In this document: positions 1-9,756 of the stretch, piece by piece
Layout of the letters: each line of letters starts with the position of its first letter
Numbering within the stretch: position 1 is the stretch's first letter
Origin: Nyssa sinensis
Taxonomy: Eukaryota > Streptophyta > Magnoliopsida > Cornales > Nyssaceae
NCBI GenBank assembly: GCA_008638375.1
Contig: CM018051.1
Coordinates: 29,943,344-30,007,343, forward strand
Length of the DNA stretch: 64,000 bases
Direction: 5' to 3'
Notes under the pieces: generated by a model
The model's input: the letters and a program-made list of their open reading frames with translations, nothing else
What the model was told of the DNA's origin: nothing
The model's database searches: none
Program-made: the position numbers and the translations under genes

Positions 1-512
1 AAGAGAGAAAGACGCAGAGAGCGTCGTCCGAGAGAGGACGGGATAGAGAGAAGAGAGATGGTTTCGTGAAAAGAAAAGGGAAAGAGGGAAGTGGGGGTCG
101 ATGGGAGTTTCGGGAGCTGTGAGAAATGGGAGACAGAGGGCGGGCGTGATGGGTTGTTCCTGATTGAAAGCCTATCTTGTTCTCACGTAATTCATAAGCG
201 ACAATGGTAAAAAAAATTAGACATTGAAGTTCTAGGTAGAACGATAAAAATTTTTGATAGTAAATAAAATGGTAAAAAAAATTTGACAGAACGGTAAAAA
301 AAAACACAAAATTATATTTTAATTTTTTCTGTATAAATTCTCATGAAATTTTACCATTGTGCAGTATTAACTTTTTTTGTATTTTGTAAAATCACATAAC
401 TTGTATTAGTAGTAATATTTTTGTTTTAATAGATGACTATATCATGTCTCCAAAATTAGAAGAAAGTCATGGAATAGAAATTATTTTTGAAGAACAAATT
501 TAAAGTTGTGTT
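1..512. other. upstream sequence, no gene seen
   Basis: The first 130 bases are rich in GA repeats; on the minus strand they read as a CT-rich stretch like a plant 5' leader, but no start codon with a coding frame follows. From about 190 onward the sequence is AT-rich, with repeated short blocks around GGTAAAAAAAATT. No protein frame or RNA gene is supported. Confidence 0.5.
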
Positions 513-789
513 CGTGGCAAAGCATTTAATATCATAGAAGACGAAACATTGTGCAGAGCTTGGTTGGCCATCTCCCAAGATCTAATTGTTGGCAATAATC
601 AGTCAATAAAAGTATTTGGGGAACGTGTTTTTACTTCTTTTTATTCGCAGCTAAGTGTTGAACAAAACAGAACTGGCGTTTCATTGAATCAGCGATGACA
701 GACTATTCAGAAGTCCATCAACAAATTTGTTGGATTTTATGAACAAGTAAACAAGAGACGACAAAGTAAAACCTGAGAAGCAGATAAGG
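513..789 (+). pseudogene. PIF/Harbinger-type ORF1 (Myb/SANT-like) remnant
   Basis: One frame from 513 reads RGKAFNIIEDETLCRAWL, then AISQDLIVGNNQ, QTIQKSINKFVGFYEQV and NKRRQSK. This is the pattern of the Myb/SANT-like DNA-binding ORF1 protein of plant PIF/Harbinger transposons (usual form RGKSFT-EED-LC-AW-NIS-D...GN-Q...F...Q-A-NKF-GFYEQV). The frame carries two in-frame TGA codons (before QTIQKS and after QSKT) and no start codon, so it is dead. No DDE transposase or terminal inverted repeat was seen nearby. The family assignment comes from motif recognition and was not checked by a search. Confidence 0.6.
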
Positions 790-1140
790 TATTTTTTTTT
801 ACCGTCCTTCAACTTTTTAAATTTTTATTTTTTATACAAGTTTAATTAATTATAATTATTTTAATTGGAGAGAAATTTGAAGAAAATGGTAGAAAATTAA
901 AATAATAGAAAAAAATGGTAGAAAAATTTGGGGGAAAATAAAAATTAAGAGTGAAAGAGGTTTGGAAGGAAAAAGAAGATGAAAAATAATTTTTGAAGAG
1001 AAATGATATAAAGTAGCTTTTGGAATAAAATGAAAAATTTTAAAAAAAATTAATAAAATAATAAGTGACTATTAAAGAATATCAAACTTAAATTTACCAA
1101 AAAAAAAATTTAGGTTTGATTTTGGTTCACCGCGGGACAT
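790..1140. other. AT-rich spacer before the EBP1-like gene
   Basis: Low-complexity AA/TT-rich sequence with short repeats of GGTAGAAAAA type. No coding frame is supported. Confidence 0.5.
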
Positions 1141-1191
1141 GACCTTACATCTCCTGGAGTCTTTACCAAGTACTAGAGCGCCGCTGAGATC
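1141..1191 (+). repeat. upstream duplicate of EBP1 exon 1 fragment
   Basis: These 51 bases match 1242-1292 in exon 1 of the EBP1-like pseudogene without gaps, at an offset of 101 bases. Both start GA-CTTACATCTCC and end GAGCGCCGCTGAGATC. The upstream copy has a handful of substitutions, including one that turns a lysine codon (AAG) into TAG. It reads as a local tandem duplication of part of exon 1. Confidence 0.85.
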
Positions 1192-1206
1192 TAAAGCTTC
1201 GAAAGG

Positions 1207-1355
1207 ATGTTGGATGAAGAAAGAGAAGAGAAGAGGAGTTGGATCTTACATCTCCGGAAGTCGTTACCAAATACAAGAGCGCCGCTGAGATCGTTAATAG
1301 TTACCCATCTCTATTTTCTCTCCCCCTCTCTCTCTATATAAGCACACGTACACAC

Positions 1356-1391
<36 letters not shown>

Positions 1392-2107
1392 ATTTACAGC
1401 TTAGGACCTTCATCCATTGTTTAAGAGAGAAGAAAGCAACGAAAATCTAGATTTTAAGCCCTTTCACTCACTAAGGCTTCTTTTTGGTCACCCAGTTCGA
1501 GTAGTTTATGAAATTTTGTTAAATTATGCAGAGGCTCTGCAGTTAGTATTGTCTAAATGCAAACCAAAAGCTAAAATTGTTGACATTTGTGAGAAGGGCG
1601 ATTCATTCATCAGAGAGTAAACTTTTCTTACATATTTATGTACATACATATTAATGAAGTATATTTTGGGTTCCTTTGACACTAATTTGATGGGTGTATG
1701 ATTTATAGGCAAGCTGGCAATACGTACAAGAATGTCAAGAAGAAGATTGAAAGGGGTATTGCATTCACATGCTTTTTTGTAAACAACACTTTGTCATTTC
1801 TCTCCCCTTGCCAGTGATGAGACAGTGTTGGAAGAAGGTGATATGTTGAAGATGTAAGCTTTCTTGAGGTTCCATTTACTTGTATACATGGTATTATGGG
1901 TAGACAAATGACAGTACTATGAGTGAATAATGATGGATCTTATTTGGATGCAGTGACATGGGTTGCCATATAGATGGTTTCATTGCGGTAGTTGCACACA
2001 CTCATGTCCTTCAGGAGGGGCCGGTGACGGGCAGGGCAGCTGATGTCGTTGCTGCAGCAAATATTGCTGCTGAAGTTGCTTTGAGGCTAGTAAGGCCAGG
2101 AAGAACG
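1207..2107 (+). pseudogene. EBP1: EBP1-like exons 1-4
   Basis: Exon 1 (1207-1299) starts MLDEEREEK, then loses frame before DLTSPEVVTKYKSAAEIVN. Exon 2 (1532-1616) reads ALQLVLSKCKPKAKIVDIC and EKGDSFIRE. Exon 3 (1709-1853) reads QAGNTYKNVKKKIERGIAF; a codon is then missing, and two bases are lost after VNN, which shifts the frame before SDETVLEEGDMLKI. Exon 4 (1954-2107) is intact: [34 protein letters not shown] and [14 protein letters not shown]. The splice junctions use GT donors at 1300, 1617, 1854 and 2108 and AG acceptors ending at 1531, 1708 and 1953. Exon 4 ends GRT where the family has GKK. Confidence 0.9.
1359..1388. repeat. (AT)n microsatellite in EBP1 intron 1
   Basis: Uninterrupted AT dinucleotide run of about 30 bases inside intron 1 (1300-1531), just after a (TC)n tract. 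Confidence 0.95.
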
Positions 2108-2703
2108 GTAATTTTGCTGCACATATTAGGTTTTGCTTATTGACCCCCTTCCCCAACAAAAGAAATCAAAATACTTTTCCATTTTGAGTTATCATTGCTG
2201 AATGTATTGTAACTTTTGCTCGTGTGCAGAATAGTAAACTTTGTAGAAGTAGAAGAATTTGAAAATGCCTGTCTTCTGTTTGTTTGATTCTGTTCCTGAC
2301 TACAAGTAAGACTTCTAGGTCAATTAGACTTTAATTTGTTTTTCTTTGAGCTAAAAGAATAGCCTCATTTATATTTACATCAGTCAAATATGTGCACACG
2401 TGAGCGCAGAGTCTCAATCATTCAGCCGGTTTTTCTGCATATTTATTAAGGTATTGCCCTTCCTGCTGCGATTGTTTCCTAATTTGGAACAAAAGTAATT
2501 GCCTATGATTTGTATTGTATTGCCATGCGTGTGAGGGAAGTATTGAATTTACCTTGCTTTGCCATCCAGCATCCACAATCTTGATTCATGGCCACGAGAG
2601 CAGTTAGAATAGGAAAAATTGAGTGAAAATGTTCATACAGTGTTGTACTTGTTTTGACAAGCCTGGAAGTTTTGTAATGGTTGTTTTGGAAGTTGTTTAT
2701 GAT
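2108..2703 (+). other. 5' remnant of EBP1 intron 4
   Basis: Begins with the exon 4 donor GTAATT and continues as ordinary intron-like sequence until the hAT target duplication at 2704. No coding frame is supported. Confidence 0.7.
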
Positions 2704-2996
2704 GTTTAAATCAGTGTTGTCAAAGACGATCGCCATGTCGCTTAGGCGATGGGGTAAGGCAATTTTAAGGCTCAGCGCCATATTGTGGTCCAGGCAAAGC
2801 AATTTGAAAAAGACATCGCTTGGGCGATCGCTTTAAGCAAGGCGAGAGGCAAGCGCTTGGTTGAAGTTATTGAGTTTTACTTAAATTGTTCATTATGTTT
2901 TTAATTTCTTTCCCATCACTTCTCTCTCATCACCCTCCCCTTCTCAAAATCTTTTGTTGTAGAGTTCTTTTTTTTCACTTCCTTTATCTTACATCA

Positions 2997-3000
<4 letters not shown>

Positions 3001-3044
<44 letters not shown>
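3001..3044. repeat. (TC)n microsatellite
   Basis: Run of about 22 TC dinucleotides inside the left half of the hAT element. It makes a long serine/leucine open frame by chance. Confidence 0.95.
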
Positions 3045-3049
<5 letters not shown>

Positions 3050-3728
3050 TATCCTCCTATCAGGAAGTTGCTATTTTTTCTTCTCTTCTTATTTTTTCTC
3101 TTCATCACTCTCCCATCTTTTGTTTCTTTATTGTGTTTGTGTGATTCTTTATCTGTCCTGCTCTTTCTTTTTCTCTAATATAGTCATGTTGCATGACTAT
3201 ATTATCATTTTTTTTTTGCCCTTCTTTTTTCATTTTTTTTCTTACTCTCCTTTTTTCTCTATTATTTTTGATTTTTTTCAATTTGCAGTATCAGTTTTTT
3301 AGTTTTTTATGCTTTCTATTCTGTTTTCCATGTATAAAGTTGCCAGAGCATCAATTTGTCCATTTTCCATGCTCAACATGAAGCATCTGTATTCTTTTAT
3401 CATTGTTTTATATGCTACAAATTGTTAGGTTTTCAGATTTGTACAGATTCTACATAAATTTTTTGTATTAGTCTCCTTTATATTCTAGTATTCTAGTATT
3501 CTAGATTATCTTTTTTCTTTTTATTTTTTTGTGCTTTGATATTCTATTTTTAGCACTATAGTCTATTTTTTTGCTTTGATCTTAGTATGATCACATCACT
3601 TAGACACTACAACTTAAACCTTTTGTGTTACATGATACTTAATATAACTATAAGATATTATTTGATTTTCAATAAATTAATTTTTAATATCTAATATATT
3701 TTTTGGATTATTTTTATAAGTTAGTGCC

Positions 3729-4356
3729 TGATGCTGCACTTTTCGACTCCCAATAAATCTGGGCTTCGCGACTTGTAGAACACTCAAAAGGAGGATCAGA
3801 GGACCACCAGATTGGCTCTGGCGGTAGCCGCTCCGATGCTTAAGTAAGTAAACTGAATTGAAAAGACTGTATTGAAAGCCAAAGAATGAGCATAAAAATA
3901 AAGCGTACCTTTAGGGTTTAATTTATAGACCGTGGCCTTCCTAAGTTGATTAGGATTCGGAGCCATGAATATAGGGATTTGATCATCGGAGATTGCAGTT
4001 ACCTTGTGGAGTATTGTATCGTAGATAGAGATAATCATAGATAGTAGTTTCCTTGTTGAAGACTGTTTCTGTGTTGAAGACTGTTTTCTTATTCCCCGCT
4101 TGGTAGTTGCTAAGATCATAAGATCGGAACCATACGAAATGCTGAGTGAATATTGCCCAGAGCATAAGGTCTGGAGGATATGTACATAAGAATGCCCTGG
4201 AGGCAGTGACTACTCTGTATGACCGAGTTTATCGGCTCTGTAGGATATGTATATGAGAATGCCCTGAAGGCTGTGATTGCTCTGTATGACCGAGTTTATC
4301 AGCTCTGTAAGCACACATGTCTCAAGGTGATTGGTGTGTCTGTTTGTGGTATATCA
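3729..4356 (-). repeat. 3' LTR of the Tat element
   Basis: Starts TGATGC and ends ATATCA on the plus strand. It aligns over its full length with 15542-16169. It is flanked outside by GTGCC and inside by a purine tract on the minus strand. Confidence 0.95.
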
Positions 4357-4372
4357 GCTACTCCCCCCCTCC
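4357..4372 (-). other. polypurine tract of the Tat element
   Basis: On the minus strand this reads GGAGGGGGGGAGTAGC directly before the 3' LTR, the expected place and composition for the plus-strand priming site. Confidence 0.8.
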
Positions 4373-4533
4373 GAGCCCTAGTTAGGAGCTAGGGCATAAC
4401 TAGGGTTATGGGCTTTATGAAGAGTCACACGTTTTGTTTCTCCATTTTTTGAAATGTCGGTTTAATGGGTCATTTATTGCGCAGTCGATACGTGAGAAGC
4501 CATCATTATTTTCAACCGTTGTGTCGAATCGTC

Positions 4534-4805
4534 TTGGGAGGCTCATATTTCGAATGTGTATATAAAGAGGGGGAAAGGACTTTTATGCCTTTCTTCTGCA
4601 CTTGCTTTTACAGTACCAGAGACTGCCACCGCCATTTGACATATTTTGAAGGTTGAAAGATATCCGGTGTTGGGAGGCTCATATTTCGAATGTGTATATA
4701 AAGAGGGGGAAATGACTTTTATGCCTTTCTTCTGCACTTGCTTCTACAGTACCAGAGACTACCACCGCCATTTGACGTATTTTAAAGGTTGAAGGATATC
4801 CGGTG
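4534..4805 (+). promoter_or_regulatory. tandemly duplicated antisense promoter region
   Basis: Two 136-bp copies (4534-4669 and 4670-4805) lie head to tail, each starting TTGGGAGGCTCATATTTCG. Each holds the TATA-like TATATAAA (4559-4566 and 4695-4702). The second copy ends about 85 bases before the ATG of the plus-strand antisense ORF at 4890. This is a plausible promoter for the antisense gene; promoter activity is inferred. Confidence 0.65.
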
Positions 4806-4889
4806 TTCATAGCCTTTCTTGATTTCAGGTTTGATTTTAGCCCCTTTTACATTCCCTTTCACTTGCTTCGTTACTTTCTCTTGTTCGCC

Positions 4890-6825
4890 ATGTCTGGCAC
4901 AGGGTCACCTTCTGGTTCGGGCAGTCCTTCTAGGACCATTCCTCAATTACAACTCGTGAATCTTCCTTCCGCTAATGATGCTGAGAATAGATTGGTAGAG
5001 CCCCCCTCTAGTCCGGGGGTTAGGATAGTTGACGCATTCGATGAGCCCCCGAATAGGGCTGGTGAGACCTCTGGTCGATCTGGCCATAGAGAGGAGGGTG
5101 AGAGTGCGATTACTGAGAAGATGTTGATAGAGCTGTGGGAGAAATTCAATCTCCCTTCAAACGTTACTTTTAGAGTCCCGAACCCTCTGGACCGCCCACG
5201 CGATGTTAGAGAGGGGGAAATCTGTGCCTATTTGGCTTGGTTTGAAATGGGACTGACACTCCCCTTTCCTGACCTTATAAAACAATTCTTTTGTTGGTTC
5301 AACCTTTGCCCTGCAGACCTGAACCTTAATAGTTGGAGACATCTATTAAGCTTCATAGTGTTGAGGCATATGAATAATGTCGACGTGTCCCTTGACCTGA
5401 TCCGTAGTAATATGGATCTAAAATACATGAAGGCGGAAGGCCTTTATTATGTCTTTTGATCGTGGGTTCAGACCCCTTACTTCCGTGCCCTCCTCAAACA
5501 AGACCCGGAAGAAATGGTATTTCTTCATAAAAGGAGGATGGGAATACAAGGACTTCCAAGACCAATTCTCAATATTCCCTCGAACCACTGGGCGAAAGGG
5601 TGAGGCCCAATTTTCCCGTGTCTGCTTTGATTTTGTTTTGTACACCAATTGCCGAGTTGATTAATTTCTGTATCTTTTGTGCAGTTAGGAGCGTGTGGAA
5701 AGGACCGAGCCCCTCTCCCGTGCTTTAAGAGCAATACAACAAGCTTTTACAGCCCAACAATCGAGATCATTCCTTCATTGTTAACCGTGATAAGCTGATG
5801 GTTGCCAGGGGAAGTGTTAAGGAGCTTGCAAAGGATATGATGGCAAGGTGGGAGACTGAGCCATCTTCATCTGTACCAGTGAGAGAGGCTTCTTCCCCAG
5901 TGGACCCTCTCATCCAAACAAAAAGGCGGAGGTTAATTTCGATCTCCCCTGAACCCACTGAGGGGGAAAGAGAGGCACCTGCCCTCATTTCTGTGGTCCC
6001 CCCAGCCCCATCCAAACAAGCGGGCAAGGGGGCGTCATCCTCGGTGGCCCCTGATGCTATCAATCAGGGGGCCAAAAAGATTCTGAGGGACTTTTGGGCC
6101 AAAGGCTCAACCAAAATTAGGCCCCAGAAGTCGGAGAAGCTTCTTGCTGATCTAGCTTCTCTTCAGGTTAAGGTAAGTTCTTCGGGTCTTTATCTCTTTT
6201 CCTTTTTTTTTTTTTTCTAAGTGTTTTGGCTGGTACTGAACTTTTTGCTTTGTACACTGCAGACCCTGCACACCCTTTCTGCTCTGACGGAGGTCCCCCT
6301 TCAGAGGAGGTTGAAAAACTTCTGGCCGAGCTGGACGATCTCAGGTTTCAGCTTGGTACTGCTAAGTCTGAGGCTCACGACTCCGTAGAGAGGCTGAAGG
6401 AGTCCCAGAATTCTCTGGTCGTCATGGAGTCAGAGAAGAACCTTGCCGTTCAGTAGGCAAAGAGGCTGCAGAGGGAAATGGACGGCATGCGGTACCAGTA
6501 CAATCAAAAGCTTGAGGATGCAGTGGAGCAGGCCAAGCTGGATAACGAGATGGAGATGAAGATGGAACTGGAAGGAATGGCTAACACCCTGATCATGTTC
6601 GGCTTTAACAACTTCCGAACTAGGTTCCTTGCTAAATTTCCCGATTTCGACATATCCTCGATTGTGCCTCTAGGGGTTACCCCTCTAAAGGTTGCCATTC
6701 CGAGCGAGGTGGTCGACGTTCTCCCTATCGATCCCACCGAAGTTGTTGTCCCGAGTGAGATGGGTGATGCTGCTCCTACCGATCCTTCTCCAGCCGTTGA
6801 GCCTACCTCTGCTGATCAGGCTTAG
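4890..6825 (+). pseudogene. Tat antisense ORF (putative gypsy-type transposon protein)
   Basis: Lies on the strand opposite to gag-pol, between integrase and the 3' LTR. The N-terminal part (4890-5459) starts MSGTGSPSGSGSPSRTIPQ and contains LTLPFPDLIKQFFCWFNLCP, then SWRHLLSFIVLRHM. This resembles the PF04195 family (putative gypsy type transposon) typical of antisense ORFs of Tat elements. It continues in another frame as SSNKTRKKWYFFIKGGWEY (5449-5664), then 5692-6172 with one TAA. A canonical 90-bp intron follows (6173-6262, GTAAG to CTGCAG), then a coiled-coil part with SEEVEKLLAELDDLRFQLG and a TAG near 6455, ending at 6825. Frameshifts and stops make it non-functional here. Its molecular role is unknown. 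Confidence 0.75.
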
Positions 6826-7611
6826 GATATATGCTTAGTTTAGGTTTTTGTTGTGTTTTTTTTTTTTTTTGAACTTCCAGTGTAACAAACTATTTGAATG
6901 AAACAGTTTTTCCTTTCTCAAATGTCTTCATCCCATTTCTCTTGCGTTTGGTTGACTGATGTAGTATTTCTTTTGAATTTGTGGTTGATGTGAGAAACTG
7001 TTGCAAGTGAGGCTGTTCTGGATCCCGCTATATCAGCTTTCAACGGTTGGCGGTTGTCTTCCGAACTGTAGTTGCAATAAGACAATGATTGTAGACTAGT
7101 TCTGATTGCTTCTCCCTCTTTGGATGAGATAAGAAGGCAACTTCAATCAGATATGTAAGGATCTGACATTGATCTTGTGTCACATATATTGAGAGTAAAT
7201 TTTGAAGAATTCTGAGGCAGTTTGTTCTGAACCCAAGTTTTGTAGCAAAAACGGTGTCTCGTGTCTGTCACTCTGATGATTGAGACTTCTGCCTCTTAAG
7301 TCATTCAGACCTGGACTGAGATACATCCGAGCTGATGGTCTTTTGTCATACATGTGGTCCGTTAGGGATCAACGGAATGGCCAAGACCGAGAGGTCTGTA
7401 TGATGGACCGAAGGCCTTTGTATAAAGGTGGATCAGACTCTGTTTGCTTGACCAGTTTGGTATGCCTGGGGGGAGCCTTGTATCTTGTCGTCTAAGTATT
7501 CGAAAGGACAGTTTTATACGTCATTCGTTTATACAACTGTTTTTTGGGTTTTCGAGGCCAACCCTTTATTTAACTGTTGCAACGGTTCAACTGGGTGACT
7601 TTTGGGCTTCG
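6826..7611 (+). other. spacer between the two antisense units
   Basis: Follows the antisense ORF stop. Holds a poly-T run near 6858 and no supported coding frame. The end of this stretch leads into a TATA-like TATATATAT at 7618. Confidence 0.5.
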
Positions 7612-7617
7612 AGGGTC

Positions 7618-7626
7618 TATATATAT
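7618..7626 (+). promoter_or_regulatory. TATA-like box of second antisense unit
   Basis: TATATATATGAAAG lies about 110 bases before the ATG at 7734, a spacing similar to that of the duplicated TATA boxes before the first antisense ORF. Inferred from position and sequence only. Confidence 0.45.
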
Positions 7627-7733
7627 GAAAGAGGAGTGTACGATTGTGCCCCATCTTTTTACCTTTGCTCCCATACTGTTCCCCTGTCAGAGAGAATTTG
7701 AATGTTTTTTAGAGGCTTACCGTTTGCCCAAAG

Positions 7734-8066
7734 ATGATTGACGATTTTCAGTCCGAGTTGGGAATGATTAAACTGTGGCCGAGAGTTAACCTTCCCTTTG
7801 ATTTAGTCTCCAAGGAAGGATTAGAGGAGGCAAAGATCTTTTTGTCCATCTTAACATCCGGTCGAGATTTCTCTGATTGGAGGTGGTCCCTCCTTGATTC
7901 AACCGAGTCCTGGAGCATTGGTGATGAAGATGAAGGTGGGATGCCTCCTTCCCTTTGTGTCTTAGCAGAGACCCTTGCTCAAATCGGCTGGGGTGTCATG
8001 CCGGCTTTGAGGGAGATGAATGGAGGTCTCCTGAGACCCAAAGCCCTCATCATCTGTTGGTCTTGA
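7734..8066 (+). CDS. second antisense ORF in the Tat element, unknown protein
   Basis: A 110-codon frame starting MIDDFQSELGMIKLWPRVNL, acidic, with WRWSLLDSTESWSIGDEDEG. I do not recognise it. After the TGA, another frame continues with EINDSDDEMAWVLFAVDWG, so the original protein may have been longer and frameshifted or spliced. A TATA-like box lies upstream (7618) and AATAAA lies downstream (8308-8313), so this could be an independent plus-strand transcription unit within the element. It could also be chance openness in decayed sequence. Confidence 0.35.
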   Translation: MIDDFQSELGMIKLWPRVNLPFDLVSKEGLEEAKIFLSILTSGRDFSDWRWSLLDSTESWSIGDEDEGGMPPSLCVLAETLAQIGWGVMPALREMNGGLLRPKALIICWS

Positions 8067-8307
8067 GATCAATGACAGTGATGATGAAATGGCCTGGGTG
8101 CTTTTTGCTGTAGATTGGGGTTCAGGGTTTCTTCCTTTCAAATGGAGCCGGCGGTGGCGATAATGGAGGTTTGGATCCTGGGTCCTTTTCTCATTCAAGG
8201 AAGAAAGCTATGATGTTGTGAAAGTGTAGTGATGCCTTTGTTGTAGCTTTTGTGTACTTGTTTTACTTCCAGTCTTCTTGTACTGATGTAAATTTTCTGA
8301 ATCATCA

Positions 8308-8313
8308 ATAAAA
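8308..8313 (+). terminator. possible polyadenylation signal, plus strand
   Basis: AATAAA in TCATCAATAAAATTGAG, preceded by TTGTACTGATGTAAATTT-type far-upstream sequence usual in plant 3' ends. It would serve the second antisense unit. Inference from motif only. Confidence 0.4.
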
Positions 8314-8599
8314 TTGAGTTCCTTCTTCTTAGATCTGATGTTTTTTGTAATTGAATGTGCTCTTCTGGAGTTAAAACACCTTTTCGTGCACTTCTGATGA
8401 CTAACTTTTCTGTACGTTCTAAGAGTAGATCAAAGAAACTTGTATAAAACTTGAAGTCTTGAATCAAAGTACTTTGAACCTGCTCGGTACTGTAGTATTT
8501 GTTGCTTACTGGTACATAAGCCAAATAATCTAAGTATCAGCTCTGAGGTATTCCGATCTAGGAAACTTCAGTTTGAAGATGTTTGGAACTTCTGTCTTC

Positions 8600-9722
8600 G
8601 GATGGACTGGATCATAGAATCTGTGTATTGAAGATGGACCAGGCTCGGAAGGCCTGTGCATTATTGATGGACCAGGCTCTGAAGGCTTGTGCATTAAAAG
8701 ATGGACCAAGTGCTAAGACTTGTACATTGTTGATGGACTAGGCTTTGGAGGCCTGTGCATTAAAAGATGGACTAAGTGCTAAGACTTGTACATTATAGAT
8801 GGACCAAGCACTGAGGCTCGTGCATTATTGATGGACCAAGTACTAAGACTTGTGCATTATAGATGGACCAGGCTCTGGAGGCCTGTGCATTAAAAGATAG
8901 ACCAAGTGCTAAGACTTGTACATTATTGATGGACTAAGCTCTAGAGGTCTGTGCATTAAAAGATGGACCAAGTACTAAGACTTGTGCATTATAGATGGAC
9001 CAGGCTCTAGAGGCCTGTGCATTAAAAGATGGACCAAGTGCTAAGACTTGTACATTGTTGATGGACCAGGCTCTAGAGGCCTGTGCATTAAAAGACGGAC
9101 CAAGTGCTAAGACTTGTACATTATAGATGGACCAAGCACTGAGGCTCGTACATTATTGATGGACCAGGCTTTAGGGGCCTGTGCATTAGAGATGGACCAA
9201 GTGCTAAGACTTGTACATTATAGATGGACCAAGCACTGAGGCTCGTGCATTATTGATGGACCAAGTACTAAGACTTGTGCATTATAGATGGACCAGGCTC
9301 TGGAGGCCTGTGCATTAAAAGATGGACCAAGTGCTAAGACTTGTGCATTATAGATGGACCAGGCTCTAGAGGCCTGTGCATTATATATGGACCAGGCTCT
9401 AGAGGCCTGTGCATTAAAAGATGGACCAAGTACTAAGACTTGTGCATTATAGATAGACCAGGCTCTGGAGGCCTGTGCATTAAAAGATGGACCAAGTGCT
9501 AAGACTTGTGCATTATAGATGGACCAGGCTCTGGAGGCCTGTGCATTATATATGGACCAGGCTCTAGAGGCCTGTGCATTAAAAGATGGACCAAGTACTA
9601 AGACTTGTGCATTATAGATGGACCAGGCTCTAGAGGCCTGTGCATTAAAAGATAGACCAAGTACTAAGACTTGTGCATTATAGTGGACCATGCTCTGGAG
9701 GCCTGTGCATTAAAAGATGGAC
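8600..9722. repeat. 1.1-kb tandem array (33/34-bp alternating units)
   Basis: More than 30 units alternate between two types of about 33-34 bases: one with GATGGACCAGGCTCTAGAGG then CCTGTGCATTAAAA, the other with GATGGACCAAGTGCTAAGAC then TTGTGCATTATA. Each unit has a small dyad (AGGCTCTAGAGGCCT; AAGTGCTAAGACTT). The array sits just 3' of integrase on the element's own strand, where Tat/Ogre-type elements often carry tandem repeats. The open minus-strand frame at 9218-9691 is a by-product of the repeat. Confidence 0.9.
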
Positions 9723-9756
9723 ATTCTATGGAGGTATTAAAAAGAAAGAAACATCT

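Noticed and set aside
2886..3302. 138-codon open frame
   Set aside because: Made of (TC)n and T-rich sequence; low-complexity Ser/Leu/Phe product inside the hAT element, no domain.
9218..9691. 157-codon minus-strand frame with repeated NAQ-SRAWSIY units
   Set aside because: Open only because the tandem units keep frame; no start context and no similarity to element proteins.
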